A stretch of 64,000 bases of DNA from Amaurobius ferox. Taxonomy: Eukaryota; Arthropoda; Arachnida; Araneae; Amaurobiidae. The notes below the pieces were generated by a model. The model saw nothing but the letters and a program-made list of their open reading frames with translations. It made no database searches and was not told the DNA's origin. The stretch lies in contig OX578139.1 in assembly GCA_951213105.1 (NCBI GenBank), positions 76,286,774 through 76,350,773 of the forward strand, in the 5' to 3' direction. The first letter of the stretch is position 1. Every line of letters begins with the position of its first letter. The position numbers were made by a program, and so were the translations under genes. Positions 22,422 to 35,617 of this stretch are shown here, piece by piece.

Positions 22422-23591
22422 GTTGAAAACTAATATTATTTTCATAACACCAATAGTTTGAGTTCACATCAATCTATTTCTGAAATAAATATTTGAAATT
22501 CTACTCAAATTTTTATATTTCAATAGAAAATATATTCTAAATTGATATTCAAAAGAATGTTTGTTGCCATAGTAATCACCCAGTCAATGCATGTGTAATG
22601 GACGTATAAAGACAAAAAATAGTAATTAGTAATTAGTAACAGTAATAATAGTAGTAAGCTGGTCATTACATAAGTCCCCAATGCATTCAAGTTAGCCTTG
22701 AAGCGACAATAATGAATTTCTAACTTAAAAAAACCTAAATTAAACTTCTAAAAAGAATATATTTGACTTACCTCTAATGGAATATCCTTTATGTTTATGA
22801 ATTACTGTTGACCCAACTTTTCTTAAAAAGCAAAACTCTATACTTTCAATTCACATTCCATAACACCATCCTTGGAAATTTTTGCAAGATGCCGTCACTT
22901 TGTTCAATATATTTCACTTTTCCAGTCCGTGTTCAATCCAAAACTAATTGGGTGATATTGATTTACATTCCCATATGTCCCACAGACCGTCCCTACAAGA
23001 TACTAAAATTATATTTTGATAGAGTTAGTTTTACGCCAGTTATAGTAGTAACGGACAGACAGACAGAATGAACAAAGTCATAAACACTTCATAACTATGT
23101 TGGAAAGTGTTGAAAACTAATATTATTTTCATAACACCAATAGTTTGAGTTCACATCAATCTATTTCTGAAATAAATATTTGAAATTCTACTCAAATTTT
23201 TATATTTCAATAGAAAATATATTCTAAATTGATATTCAAAAGAATGTTTGTTGCCATAGTAATCACCCAGTCAATGCATGTGTAATGGACGTATAAAGAC
23301 AAAAAATAGTAATTAGTAATTAGTAACAGTAATAATAGTAGTAAGCTGGTCATTACATAAGTCCCCAATGCATTCAAGTTAGCCTTGAAGCGACAATAAT
23401 GAATTTCTAACTTAAAAAAACCTAAATTAAACTTCTAAAAAGAATATATTTGACTTACCTCTAATGGAATATCCTTTATGTTTATGAATTACTGTTGACC
23501 CAACTTTTCTTAAAAAGCAAAACTCTATACTTTCAATTCACATTCCATAACACCATCCTTGGAAATTTTTGCAAGATGCCGTCACTTTGTT
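22215..23591. repeat. Exact 687-bp tandem duplication
   Basis: Bases 22215-22904 match 22902-23591 at offset 687, with only GTT shared at the junction. The duplicated block contains the 3' end of a family B element plus about 480 bp of flanking sequence. An open frame at 22808-23071 spans the junction and is a product of it, not a gene. Confidence 0.9.
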
Positions 23592-23630
23592 GTCACTTTG
23601 TTGTCACTTTGTCGTCACTTTGTCGTCACC
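23580..23630. repeat. 12-bp minisatellite (about 4 copies)
   Basis: Tandem TGTCACTTTGTTG / TCGTCACTTTG units follow the second copy of the 687-bp duplication and merge into a CpG-rich phrase, ACCGTACGGCGGC. Confidence 0.85.
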
Positions 23631-24111
23631 GTACGGCGGCTAGGTCGTTGAGGTGACCGGATTGCCTGGTTTTAAGCATGGACAGATAAACAAAATAATA
23701 AGAAAATAAAAAATATATCTAAGAGAAAAATATTTTCAGTTATTTATTTGTTTTAGGTCAGGGACGAAAGATTACTTTTTTTTCCGACAGGCCTATAAAA
23801 ATATCCATTAAATCTTTACCTTCACTGCTTCAAGCACTTAAGGTATAATTGAAAAGATTTACTGCAAACAGTGACTGCAAACAGTAACTCATTGGCAGCA
23901 TTTTAGTGAATTTGTTGCAGACTAATTTGACTACGACGAAACAACTGAGAACTGAGTAGGGGAACTGTTTAAGAATTTTAGACTGAGTTAAGTTTTGGCA
24001 AAATGCCTCCCTTTTGACGTTTCAAGTGGCGATGACTCCACTCTTTCAAATTTCTTTTTTATTTTTGTAAACGCGGAGATCTGGGCAGCTGAATAATTAT
24101 CGTAATTGCAA
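23631..24111. other. Intergenic sequence
   Basis: Anonymous sequence with no recognised gene or repeat family. Confidence 0.4.
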
Positions 24112-25244
24112 CAAGAAAGATCAATCATGCTTAAAGCATTGATTATGAAACACTTTCCAACTTCATTGCAATTTTATTTAAACATGTCTAAAATGCAATA
24201 CATTCCTCGGTAATATTTTAAAACTTATCACAATACTACATTAATTTATTATATTTGAAACCTTAAACCTTCATCGAAAAAAATTAACTTCATTCAAATG
24301 ACGGCATTAAAGTATAAATTGCCTGGTTTAAACATCTCTAAAATGTTATACATTCCTCGGTAATAATTTTAGAATTATCATAATACTACGATAATTTATT
24401 ATATTTGAAAACTTCATCGAAAACAACTGAAATCCATTCAAATGACGTCATAAAAAAATAACACGCCTGGCTCTCTCTATAAAAGCAACATTTCATTCAT
24501 CAATAATTCCCCCATTCATGTCATTCATCACAATACTATAATAATTTATTTTATTTAAAAATTAAGACCATGGAGCTGCAAGTAAGTAAACTCAATGCGT
24601 AAAACTTCATCGAAAAATATCGTCCTTCTCTTTCTAAAATCAATGAATTCATATCAGCTAAGCTGACTCCATGGACTAAATGATTTTGTGTTAAAGAATT
24701 ACAGCGATTCTAATACAACTCATTCTACATATTTTGCTGTTTACATTTTACATAGGTGAAAAATAGGCTTAATAGTAGAAATAATCATATTTGGAAGAGC
24801 ATTTAAACTGAAATATATTGTCATTGCGTTGTTTCAGTATGTAGATGCACAGAATTTAGGCAAAAATAAAGTAATTTTAGGACGGATACAACACTCAATA
24901 TGAATTAAAAAGAACTTTAAAAATCACGATTTTGACACAAGATGGATGCCATATATCATTTTGAAGTGGGTCATGTGATCGTTTTATATCATGGACACGT
25001 GATCGCTTAATATAAGAGGTGTTATTATTATTTTAATTTTTATTTAAAAAACAACTGAATATATTTCGCTGAATTTTTTTTTATATATTTTATGGAACAA
25101 TTTGAATATTGCCTAAAATTTTCGAAGCAATTTGTGAATTTTAAATCCGCTTAAAAAATGCTTGAAAAATTAGGTCCCATACGGCTCAATGTATTCCATT
25201 TTTTCAACCCGGGTTCAATCCAAAACTAATTGGGTGATATTATT
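24112..25244 (+). mobile_element. Family B repeat, 5' part, split by family C
   Basis: Starts CAAGAAAGATCAATCATGCT and runs to GGGTGATATTATT, where family C (minus) is inserted. It resumes at 27358. The 33251-34563 copy is nearly the same sequence without the insertion. Total B length is the same in both, about 1313 bp. Confidence 0.88.
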
Positions 25245-25288
25245 AACACTTTACAACAAAGTTGAAAAGTGTTTATGACTTTGTTCAT

Positions 25289-25335
<47 letters not shown>

Positions 25336-27357
25336 GCCTGTCTGTCTGTCTGTCCGTTAGCACGATAACTGCCGTAAAAATGAGTTTATCAAAATGAAAT
25401 TTTAGTATGTTGTTCAGACGGTCTGTAGGACCTATGGGAATATAAATAAATAATATCACCCAATTAGTTTTTTATTGAACCCGGGTTGAAAAAATGAAAT
25501 ACATTGAACCCTATGGGACCTAATTTTTCAAACATTTTTTAAGTAAATTTCAAATTCACGAATTGCTTCGAAACTTTTAGGAAATATTCACATTATCCCG
25601 TAGAATATATAAAAAAAAATTCAGTAAAATATGTTAAGTAGTTTTTTAATTAAAAAAATTATTTAATATAGGGAAAAAAACAAATTCAATTAAATTCTGA
25701 CTTTGGGATATCTTCCAGAAAGAAAAGAGAGAGATATTATATAATAAATATCTCTCCATTTGTTTAAACGTTTTGCATATGGGAGTGGCTTCATATTTTA
25801 AATTAAATTTGGTAGATAACAATTTTTCATTTTTTTTTAATTTTATATAACTCTTCTTGATAAATTTAATTGATGGCATTTTAAATGCACTTTCCTACGT
25901 CCTAGAGAGTTAAAATTTGGTACACAGCTTAAATTCGTTGAACATTTTATTCGACAAAAATTTGATGGATCTTTAAATATAGATCATACATTTTTTTCGA
26001 AATGGCCTGAAAATAATCCCCGTTCACGAAAATAATCCCCGTTCACTTCTATAAATCATTGGTGTAATATTGTTAAAAATTCTGATGTGGACAGCACATG
26101 TCTTTCTCTGCAGACTCATATTCGTTCTCTTTATTTATTCAATGATAATTTGAGTTTATCTGCACAACATAAGTATTTTAAATGACATTGAATTTACACG
26201 TTAAACTTAAATTTGGTTCTCATTTGATAGCTGGACTTATTGTCAAAGGTGGCGTAGCGAAAACGCGAAAAAACTAGAATATCTCAAGAACGGCTAGTCC
26301 TAGAGTAATGGGGTTAGTCTTATTCTTTTTGTTGTCAAAAATCGCATATAAAATAGGAATTTAATTGATATAATTCAGCACACGTAGTCTTTTATTTTTA
26401 TATATAACAATTTTTGCTGGCCATTTCGCAAAAATAGCCCGTTCCTTTTTCCCGAATCGTAGTAGAATAACCTACAAATGACTTATATACAAAATTTTGT
26501 TAAATTCGGTATATAAATCACTTGTAGGTTATTGAAATATTATACTCCAAATTTTGTTAAATTTGGTTCATTAGTTTTTAGCTAGAGTGGATAAAGGCAA
26601 TTTCTGCGGCCATTTCGCAAAGAAGGCAGATTCTTTTATTACGAATCGTACTATAATCTAATGAACATCAGGATTTCCCACAAAAAACATACCTACCAAA
26701 TTGTATGAAATTCGGTCCATTAGTTTTTCAATTAGAGTGGATGTAATATCCACACAGACACACAGAAACATACACAGATACACCCTTACACACACAGACG
26801 TCTTCCTAAAAGTAGTTTTTTCGTGTTCTAGAAGTCCCAAAACGTGTAGATCCTTTGAAAATTCGAGTTCCGATCTTCGGCACGATTCCAATACTTTGAG
26901 TACATACACATACACATATATATTATCTGTGTATTATCTGTGTATCTAAATTCCGTGCCTATGCAATTACAATAGTTGTGATTTTAAATGATCCCTAAAC
27001 TTTTATTATTTCTTCAAGGAAGCCTAATTTTAACATATGCAGAATGCAAATATCTCAAGCGATTGTAAGATGAATTACATAAGAATTGCTGAATTTTTTT
27101 CACACAAAATTATTTAGCTCTGGAGTCTGGAATACAAGTTATATGAATGAAATATTCATTGATTTTGCATAAAGAATCAGATGATTTATATTTCGATACA
27201 GTTTTAAATATTTAAGTATAATAAATTACTGTAGTACTGTGATAATGTAAAAGATATTACCACTGAATGAATCACATTTTAGAAATTTTTAAATGAAATT
27301 ACATTTCAGTTGGAAAGTGTTTCATAATCAATGCTTATGCATGATTGATCTTTCTTG
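25245..27357 (-). mobile_element. Family C repeat, nested in family B
   Basis: Second C copy, about 2.11 kb, inverted relative to 16720-18791. On the plus strand it begins with the AACACTTTACAAC hairpin and a long (GTCT)n tract and ends TGATCTTTCTTG. The core has the A-like motif CTGATGTGGACAGCACATG (about 26081), AATATCTCAAGAACGGC, and a CA-rich tract. It sits between TT (25243-25244) and TT (27358-27359), or equivalently with no target duplication. Confidence 0.85.
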
Positions 27358-27453
27358 TTCATTTATATTCCCATAGGTCCTATAGACCGTCTGAACAACA
27401 TACTAAAATTTCATTTTGATTAAGTCATTTTTACGGCAGTTATCGTGCTAACG

Positions 27454-27495
<42 letters not shown>

Positions 27496-27539
27496 ATGAA
27501 CAAAGTCATAAACACTTTTCAACTTTGTTGTAAAGTGTT
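27358..27539 (+). mobile_element. Family B repeat, 3' part
   Basis: Completes the B copy begun at 24112: CATTTATATTCCCATAGGTC, a (GACA)n tract, AATGAACAAAGTCATAAACAC, and the terminal hairpin ending AAAGTGTT. Confidence 0.88.
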
Positions 27540-27640
27540 AAAAAGCCAGTTCCATTTCCGAGCAATTTATGTTTCTTTCTGAAATATTTAATTTTATTTT
27601 TACAGGCTGTAATCTGATTAAAGTACTGTAAGCTCTTTTT

Positions 27641-27684
27641 AACACTTTACAACAAAGTTAAAAAGTGTTTATGACTTTGTTCAT

Positions 27685-27721
<37 letters not shown>

Positions 27722-28957
27722 TCGTTAGCACGATAACTGCCGTAAAAATGACTTAATCAAAATGAAATTTTAGTATGTTGTTCAGACGGTCTGTAGGACC
27801 TATGGGAATATAACTGAATAATATCACCCAATTAGTTTTGGATTGAACCCAGGTTGAAAAAATGAAATACATTGAGCCCTATGGGACCTAATTTTTCAAG
27901 CATTTTTTAAGCGGATTTAAAATTCACAAATTACTTCGAAAATTTTAGGCAATATTCAAATTGTTCCATAAAATATATAAAAAAAAATTCAGCGAAATAT
28001 ATTCAGTAGTTTTTTAAATAAAAATTAAAATAATAATAACACCTCTTATATGAAGCGATCACGTGACCATGATATGAAACGATCACGTGACATACTTCAA
28101 AATGATATATGGCATCCATCTTGTCTCAAAATCATGATTTTTAAAGTTCTTTTTAATTCATATTGAGTGTTGTATCCGTCCTAAAACTACTTTATTTTTG
28201 CCTAAATTCTGTGCATCTACATACTGAAACAACGCAATGACAATATATTTGTGTTTAAATGCTCATCGAAATTTGATTATTTCTACAACGAAGACTATAT
28301 TTTACCTATGTAAAATGTAAACAGCAAAATATGCAGAATGAGTTGTATTAGAATTGCTGTAATTCTTTAACACAAAATCATTTAGTCCATGGAGTCTGCT
28401 TAGCTGAGATGAATGAAATATTCATTGATTTTAGAAAGAGAAGGACGATATTTTTCGATGAAGTTTTACGCATATAGTTTAATTACTTGCAGCTCCATGG
28501 TCTTAATTTTTAAATAAAATAAATTATTATAGTATTGTGATGAATGACATGAATGGGGGAATTATTTATGAATGAAATATTGCTTTTATAGAGAGAGCCA
28601 GGCGTGTTATTTTTTCTATGACGTCATTTGAATGGATTTCAGTTGTTTTCGATGAAGTTTTCAAATATAATAAATTATCGTAGTATTATGATAATTCTAA
28701 AATTATTACCGAAGAATGTATCACATTTTAGAGATGTTTAAACCAGGCAATTTATAATTTAATGTCGTCATTTGAATGAAGTTAATTTTTTTCGATGAAG
28801 GTTTAAAATTTCAAATATAATAAATTAATGTAGTATTGTGATAAGTTTTAAAATATTACCGAGGAATGTATTGCATTTTAGACATGTTTAAATAAAATTG
28901 CATTGAAGTTGGAAAGTGTTTCATAATCAATGCTTTAAGCATGATTGATCTTTCTTG
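27641..28957 (-). mobile_element. Family B repeat, complete, inverted
   Basis: A full 1.3 kb minus-strand copy closely similar to the ones at 24.1 and 33.3 kb. It includes the CACGTGACCATGATATGAAA region, GGCGTGTTATTTTTTCTATG, and the terminal TTTCTTG. With the split B copy on its left it forms inverted arms around a spacer of about 100 bp. Confidence 0.88.
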
Positions 28958-29709
28958 TTAATATAAATGTATCGTTTTGTTTCACATTTGATCATCAGTA
29001 TTAGTGTGCTTAAGCTCCATAACCTCTTTTTGAATAGTGCTTTTGCAGTTAATTCCTACGTATAAATGTTCCTTGCAGTAAAGCGATACCATTATAATTA
29101 CAAATTTTTAGACAAATCAAATTAATTTAAATAGCGTGAAACACATGATTGGGAAAAATTATTAAAGAGTAATCTATACTACCAAATATATGATTCTTCA
29201 ATTATCTACTGTTAACAATAAAATTCATAGAAATATGTACTATAATACATTATTTACCTTTAAAAACTGATAAAATTTCATTACTGAAAAATAAACTTCA
29301 AAAGCAAAGCAGAATAAAAAAAATATTAAACCCGTACAAAAATATTCTTTAGAATTCTTTAAAAAAAATCTATTTTTCAGCAGTCTTTAGAATTTCGGCT
29401 TCATTTTCTATGTAGCTCAATACCTTTATATTTTGTTTGTAGCACTTTGAAACTCTATGGCGCTTTATAGAAATTATAGGGATTTATATAAATATATAGA
29501 TCTATAGACGCGGGGATCAAAATTCTAATTTTTTTCTATAGAATATAACTTGCTATTACTTCCTTGAGAAAACCAATCATAAGAAAAATTGACCGAGCGC
29601 ACTGTATATATAGGCCACATCCTTTAAATTTGTATATGGTATGTATGTGGGCTTAGTCACAGCATTGGACGCACAGTTAAAAAGTACTTGAGAAATAATA
29701 TGTAGGAAA
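28958..29709. other. Intergenic sequence
   Basis: AT-rich sequence without a recognised gene or repeat family. Confidence 0.4.
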
Positions 29710-30591
29710 TTAAAAAATCTGATATGGGCAGCATATGACTTTCCCTATATAATGCAATGAATTTACTTCTTTCACGGTGAAAAAAATGTTGTATAATATC
29801 AATAGCACGATGTTTTTAATGTTTAATTGTACATTTCGCGCTTTTCCGAATAATAACATGCAAAACTATTCTTAAGTACTCAATTAACTTATATTTCGTG
29901 CAACTCTAAATTACCAAATATCAAAACTGATAGTAATCCGCAATAAGCAATATAGTCCATATATTAAATTATTTGAATAATTTATTCATCAATTTGACGT
30001 CAATTTTTGTTTGCAATTTTAATGATATTTCCGTTAATCTGACGCGAAATACCACCAGGACAATATTTTGCTAAATGAGTCGCCAAGTTTGCCATATTAA
30101 ACGCCACCTGTTATATACAAACGAAGAAACGAGCATTTTTTATTCACATATAAATGGATGTTGGCGAATTGTTATCCATCCAAATGCAAAACTTTTACCT
30201 AAATTTCCTTCTATGGTGAATGGAACGAACTAGATCCTCAAGAATGATGTTAACAAATTTATCGCATAATATTGCATATGAAAAGTGAACATATTTCCAA
30301 TAGTTAATGGGGTTTTTTTTTAAGTGCAATAGATTGAGAAAAAAATCATGCCAGCATTCTGAAATTTATGTCAATTGCTTTCTATTGAAAAATTACATAA
30401 GAAAGGATCATTTACGTAACATAATTGAAAGTTCTAATTCTTGATGAATTTTCAAAATTTTATTCGAAAATTTAGGTATGTTCTGAACATTCGATTGCGT
30501 TTGAAATCAATAGGCTTCCAGTATTCACCGACTGTAATTGTTTTGCAAATTTCGTTCGAAAAGTTCTATTAGTTAGTGCTATATCGTCTCT

Positions 30592-30630
<39 letters not shown>

Positions 30631-30791
30631 CAGGGTGTTTCTAAAGTCGCGCATATTACCTCAAAAACGTTCTATTCGAGTTCGGAAATGTTTGAAACGT
30701 GCTCTTCAGTCGAAATCTTGAATTCGAATTTTCGATCCCGACACAATATGTACTTTCCCTATACATTTTGCTATGCATATAGGGCAAGTAA
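29710..30791 (+). mobile_element. Family A repeat, diverged copy
   Basis: Starts AATCTGATATGGGCAGCATATG and ends at a decayed hairpin (ACTTTCCCTATACAT...TATAGGGCAAGT). The internal (CA)n has become CA followed by (TA)n at about 30592-30630. The phrase CAGGGTGTTTCTAAAGTC at about 30631 sits where other copies have the CAGACATCACCTC phrase. It has many substitutions relative to the 6.6 kb copy. Confidence 0.75.
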
Positions 30792-31879
30792 AAAACTTGT
30801 CTAGCGAACGACTTGTGCTATGCTAGCTGAACAGAAATCATTCTATAATTGTAAAACATATGTACCCAGTTGTCCTGTAGAAAAAATACAGCGGCCTGGT
30901 AGGAAGCAGAAAGTTTTATTCTTACATAAAATATGTAACAAAAAAAAAGATTTTTATACTAAATGTCTTCAGTGAAAAGCTTAGCAAATTACACCTTTGT
31001 CAAAACGATTGAATCTGCCATTTATTGCAAATACAGATAACTCTACAGTCTCCCAGATTTCGAAGTCAAATTTCAATTTAAAAAAAATAGAGATGGAATT
31101 GTCTATATGCTCTACGTTCCAATCTATATTTCAATATCACTAAAGCTGATAAACATTACAAAATTGTTGTTATGTTTAAATCTATGATGATGTTGATAAA
31201 TTTAGTAACTTACTTGATGAGGGGCTATGCCAACTGATCAAAAAAATCCCCTGCAATATTGAATAAAATTAAGAAAGAAACGCTGTTAAATAATCTAGGA
31301 TTATTCGTGTTAACCATAAAAACGCATCTTATTCCTACAATTGCAAATTGCGTTAGATTTTAGCTTTGCGTAAAGTTCATAAAGTTGGTGCTCCGTTTTG
31401 GCTTGAGTGATAATAGCTCTCGATACTGGTGCCAGAAATTTTAACTCTTGCCAAATGTTAGTCAACGATATAAAATCTTGTTCCAAATCATTTTACAACT
31501 GCTACTTATCCTTTGGCTTAATTTCACCATTTTTATTTTTCTCCCTCATTTTGTATCAATATTTGTGCGACTAAAATTGTCATTCATTGTGCGACTAAAG
31601 TTGTCATTCATTGTGCGACTAAAATTGGCACTTGTCATTCAAAACACAAAATTCGCAATTTCAAGTCAAATAATTGTATTATGAATTTTTTTTTAAGTCA
31701 AGTCACTTTTCACTAATATTACTGTTGAATGTTTTCTGTTATGCTGGAAGAAAAGGCTACGTAAATTTAATTTCCTTGACTTTGAAGTTGTTGACTCATG
31801 TCTTTGACACGAACGTATTTGTCTCAAATCACCGTCGTCTTTCAAAGGGATTACTTTACGACCCAGTCAGCGACACTCA
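30792..31879. other. Intergenic sequence with a 24-bp minisatellite
   Basis: Anonymous AT-rich sequence. At 31565-31637 three 24-bp units begin GTGCGACTAAAATTG. Open frames at 31448-31684 and 31674-31892 have no recognisable domain and one spans the minisatellite. Confidence 0.45.
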
Positions 31880-33250
31880 CTCAAGGGTTTAGAGCGTATA
31901 AATGCACGGATGGGAAAAGACCCCTCAACATGAAGCAGGCCAGTGGCAAACCAGCCCCACTGACGTCCTCAAAATAAACGGAAGAGAAAAACTAAAAGGG
32001 CAATTGCCCGGTAGAGCCACGGTGACACTGCTCCCAAAGCCACATGGTAAAAATAAACCAAAACGACAATAGCCCACAGTTCACAAGAGCAAGCCATAGC
32101 AGAAAGTCGTACCTTCAATTAACTGCAACAGAAAACACCGACAAAAACAACAAAACCAAGAGTTTACGGGGCACAGAAAAACAAAATAGTAATAAAATAA
32201 GATGCAGAACCACAATAAAAAGTAATAAAGGAGAGACCAAAAACAATAGAAGGAAACAAAACCCAAAATTCCACGAAAAAAAACTGTTTCTGAGCAATAC
32301 TGGAAAACCATTAACGAAGCCAACAGGACAAAAGACTCGGAACAACTAACAGCCAAAAACGAAAGACGAACAAAACAAAGAGCCAATAAAGAAATAAACC
32401 TTCAAAACAACGAGAATCACAATTAAAAACTATTCACGAAAAACGAAAACAAATTCAATTGCAACAAAAACCGAATCCACCGATAAAAAGATATCAACTT
32501 ATTCCCAAAGTACCAAGAGGAAAAAGTTTTAAATCACGCGAGCAGCCCAAGAAACCACGAAAATAAGAAAGAGAGGAGAAAACATCGTTAAAGAGCTGAA
32601 ACAAACTTAAAAGATACAAGATTATACAGTTTATTTCAACCACAGCCATTACTATTATCACATTTAGCAACATAAAAATTATTAAACATAAAATATTAAA
32701 CAAATGCAATAAAAAGACCCAAGAAAAAAAAGGGAGGAAAGAAAAGAAACAGACAATCTATTCTGCAACATAAATATAAAATATTAAGCAAATACAATAA
32801 AATACCCAAAGTAGAAAAGGGGAGAAAGAGAAGGAAAAGGACCAATTGCTCCCAAAACGCTCGAGCTGCTTCAGTACAAGAATCCACAAAATTGAGGAAA
32901 GATTAAAAAATTAAGAAGAAAACACAGAGAGACAACACGTCAAACAGCGACAAGAAGCAATAGTCGACACAAAAATCTATAATTAACAGACTGCGAAAAA
33001 AACAGTCAAAAGTATAAACAAAAAATTACAAACGAAAAGTACAGTAGCCTGTCAGAACGAAGAAAACACTAACAGAACTAAAACTCTCACAGAGAAAAGA
33101 CACAAGAATACACAATTTGCTGCAACTACAACCACTACTTTAAACACATAAACATCCTTCTTAGAAACAATAACATAATTAAACCTGAAATCTCAAAAAA
33201 CCCGAAAATTTCAAAAAAATTCTTGAATAAAAATAACACCTAAAAACAAA
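31880..33250. other. Strongly A-rich, T-poor segment, possibly a decayed element
   Basis: For about 1.3 kb the plus strand is A-rich and T-poor with much AAC/AAA text. The region opens with a GC-richer stretch (CCCGGTAGAGCCACGGTGAC, about 32008-32027). The 101-codon frame at 32044-32349 is dominated by Lys, Asn, Thr and Ser, as such composition forces, and shows no domain. Retroelements often have this strand bias, but I cannot name a family. It ends where the B element starts. Confidence 0.45.
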
Positions 33251-34477
33251 CAAGAAAGATCAATCATGCTTAAAGCATTGATTATGAAACACTTTCCAAC
33301 TTCAATGCAATTTTATTTAAACATGTCTAAAATGCAATACATTCCTTGGTAATATTTTAAAACTTATCACAATACTACATTAATTTATTATATTTGAAAC
33401 CTTAAATCTTCATCGTAAAAAATTAACTTCATTCAAATGACGGCATTAAAGTATAAATTGCCTGGTTTAAACATCTCTTAAATGTTATACATTCCTCGGT
33501 AATAATTTTAGAATTATCATAATACTACGATAATTTATTATATTTGAAAACTTCATCGAAAACAACTGAAATCCATTCAAATGACGTCATAAAAAAATAA
33601 CACGCCTGGCTCTCTCTATAAAAGCAACATTTCATTCATAAATAATTCCCCCATTCATGTCATTCATCACAATACTATAACAATTTATTTTATTTAAAAA
33701 TTAAGACCATTGAGCTGCAAATAAGTAAACTCAATGCGTAAAACTTCATCGAAAAATATCGTCCTTCTCTTTCTAAAATCAATGAATTCATATCAGCTAA
33801 GCAGACTCCATGGACTAAATGATTTTGTGTTAAAGAATTACAGCGATTCTAATACAACTCATTCTACATATTTTGCTGTTTACATTTTACATAGGTGAAA
33901 AATAGGCTTAATAGTAGAAATAATCAAATTTGGAAGAGCATTTAAACTGAAATATATTGTCATTGCGTTGTTTCAGTATGTAGATGCACAGAATTTAGGC
34001 AAAAATAAAGTAATTTTAGGACGGATACAACACTCAATATGAATTAAAAAGAACTTTAAAAATCACGATTTTGACACAAGATGGATGCCATATATTATTT
34101 TGAAGTGGGTCATGTGATCGTTTCATATCATGGACACGTGATCGCTTAATATAAGAGGTGTTATTATTATTTTAATTTTTATTTAAAAAACTACTGAATA
34201 TATTTCGCTGAATTTTTTTTTATATATTTTATGGAACAATTTGAATATTGCCTAAAATTTTCGAAGCAATTTGTGAATTTTAAATCCGCTTAAAAAATGC
34301 TTGAAAAATTAGGTCCCATAGGGCTCAATGTATTCCATTTTTTCAACCCGGGTTCAATCCAAAACTAATTGGGTGATATTATTCATTTATATTCCCATAG
34401 GTCCTATAGACCGTCTGAACAACATACTAAAATTTCATTTTGATTAAGTCATTTTTACGGCAGTTATCGTGCTAACG

Positions 34478-34519
<42 letters not shown>

Positions 34520-34563
34520 ATGAACAAAGTCATAAACACTTTTCAACTTTGTTGTAAAGTGTT
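33251..34563 (+). mobile_element. Family B repeat, complete, uninterrupted
   Basis: 1313 bp, from CAAGAAAGATCAATCATGCT to the hairpin ending TTGTAAAGTGTT, with a long (GACA)n tract at about 34477-34518. It is the empty-site counterpart of the copy at 24112-27539. Confidence 0.9.
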
Positions 34564-35617
34564 AAAAAATTACCTTATTTATGAAAAACAAGAGAATCAG
34601 TACTTAAACCTATTCCTAAAATCTCAATGTACATTAGTTTCAGTGGTTACATTATTCGCGATAAGTATACAAGCATATCCTTTTAATAACATTAATTAAG
34701 TATGACATTGGTACTAAAACATTTTCTTTAAAACACAAAAGTACACAATTCAAAATCCGAAAGACTTCCAACATTAACACATACATTAAATCACAGAAGT
34801 TTTATATAATGGCCAAGTCCACATAGTCTACATATCTTCTATAAGCATAAACATTACATCTGACAACCCCATCTCTATAGGGTGCCTCTGATCAAAGCGA
34901 GTTTGAAGTTTTACTTTATTTTCATGAAAATTCATACATCTCACTTCACCCGTGCATTTCGCAATGCCGTGAACTTTTCCACAATCCAAACATCTGTTTC
35001 TGGTGCATCTATTAGTGGTATGTCAAGGTGATTACTTAAAATTTAATTCCTTAAAAATGTCTGATGGCTTGTTTGCTATGGGTAATTCCAGTGCTGTGTG
35101 ACACTTAAATAAACAATCATTGTTTAATTTTACTTAGCTTCCCTTTTATGTTCGATATATGTGCGATTGTTTTGATATCATTGACTAATCTAATGTTGAT
35201 TCAGATAGTGCTCGTTTCATTATGAACTCTATCGATTTTTGTATTAAATGTTCCTGTGAGTTAATCTAATAATTATCTTTATTTCCTGAATTGTTCGTCG
35301 TTGAAAATGAAAATTTATTTATAATCACAGTTGACCGCAAGTTTTTTGCAGTTAACTTACACCTCATAAAAATTCTTCTCATCCCCCTACTGGAAAATTT
35401 ACACATTCAATATTTATATCTACCTTGCTATCAAATTATGCTCTACTTATAACTTATTAAAACCTTACCTTGATTATGTAAAAGCTGTCGCTTTAGATTA
35501 TGGATTCTCATTTAAAGTTATTGATGATATCATTTTTTCACATTTTATAAGCCACCACAGAGCAAAGAAGATTCAATTAAAGCATTTAGCAATAAAGTTT
35601 CGCTTCCATTCTATCCA
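34564..35617. other. Intergenic sequence
   Basis: AT-rich sequence with short open frames only and no recognised family. Confidence 0.4.

Noticed and set aside
22808..23071. An 87-codon frame with a plausible signal-like start
   Set aside because: It crosses the junction of the 687-bp duplication and its second half is family B sequence.
25240..25360. A bacterial or phage-like tail-fibre repeat suggested by DRQT repeats
   Set aside because: The Asp-Arg-Gln-Thr repeat is the translation of (GACA)n within family B/C.
32044..32386. Pair of opposed 101-codon frames
   Set aside because: Both follow from the A-rich, T-poor composition (Lys/Asn on one strand, Phe/Leu on the other). No domain and no splice context.
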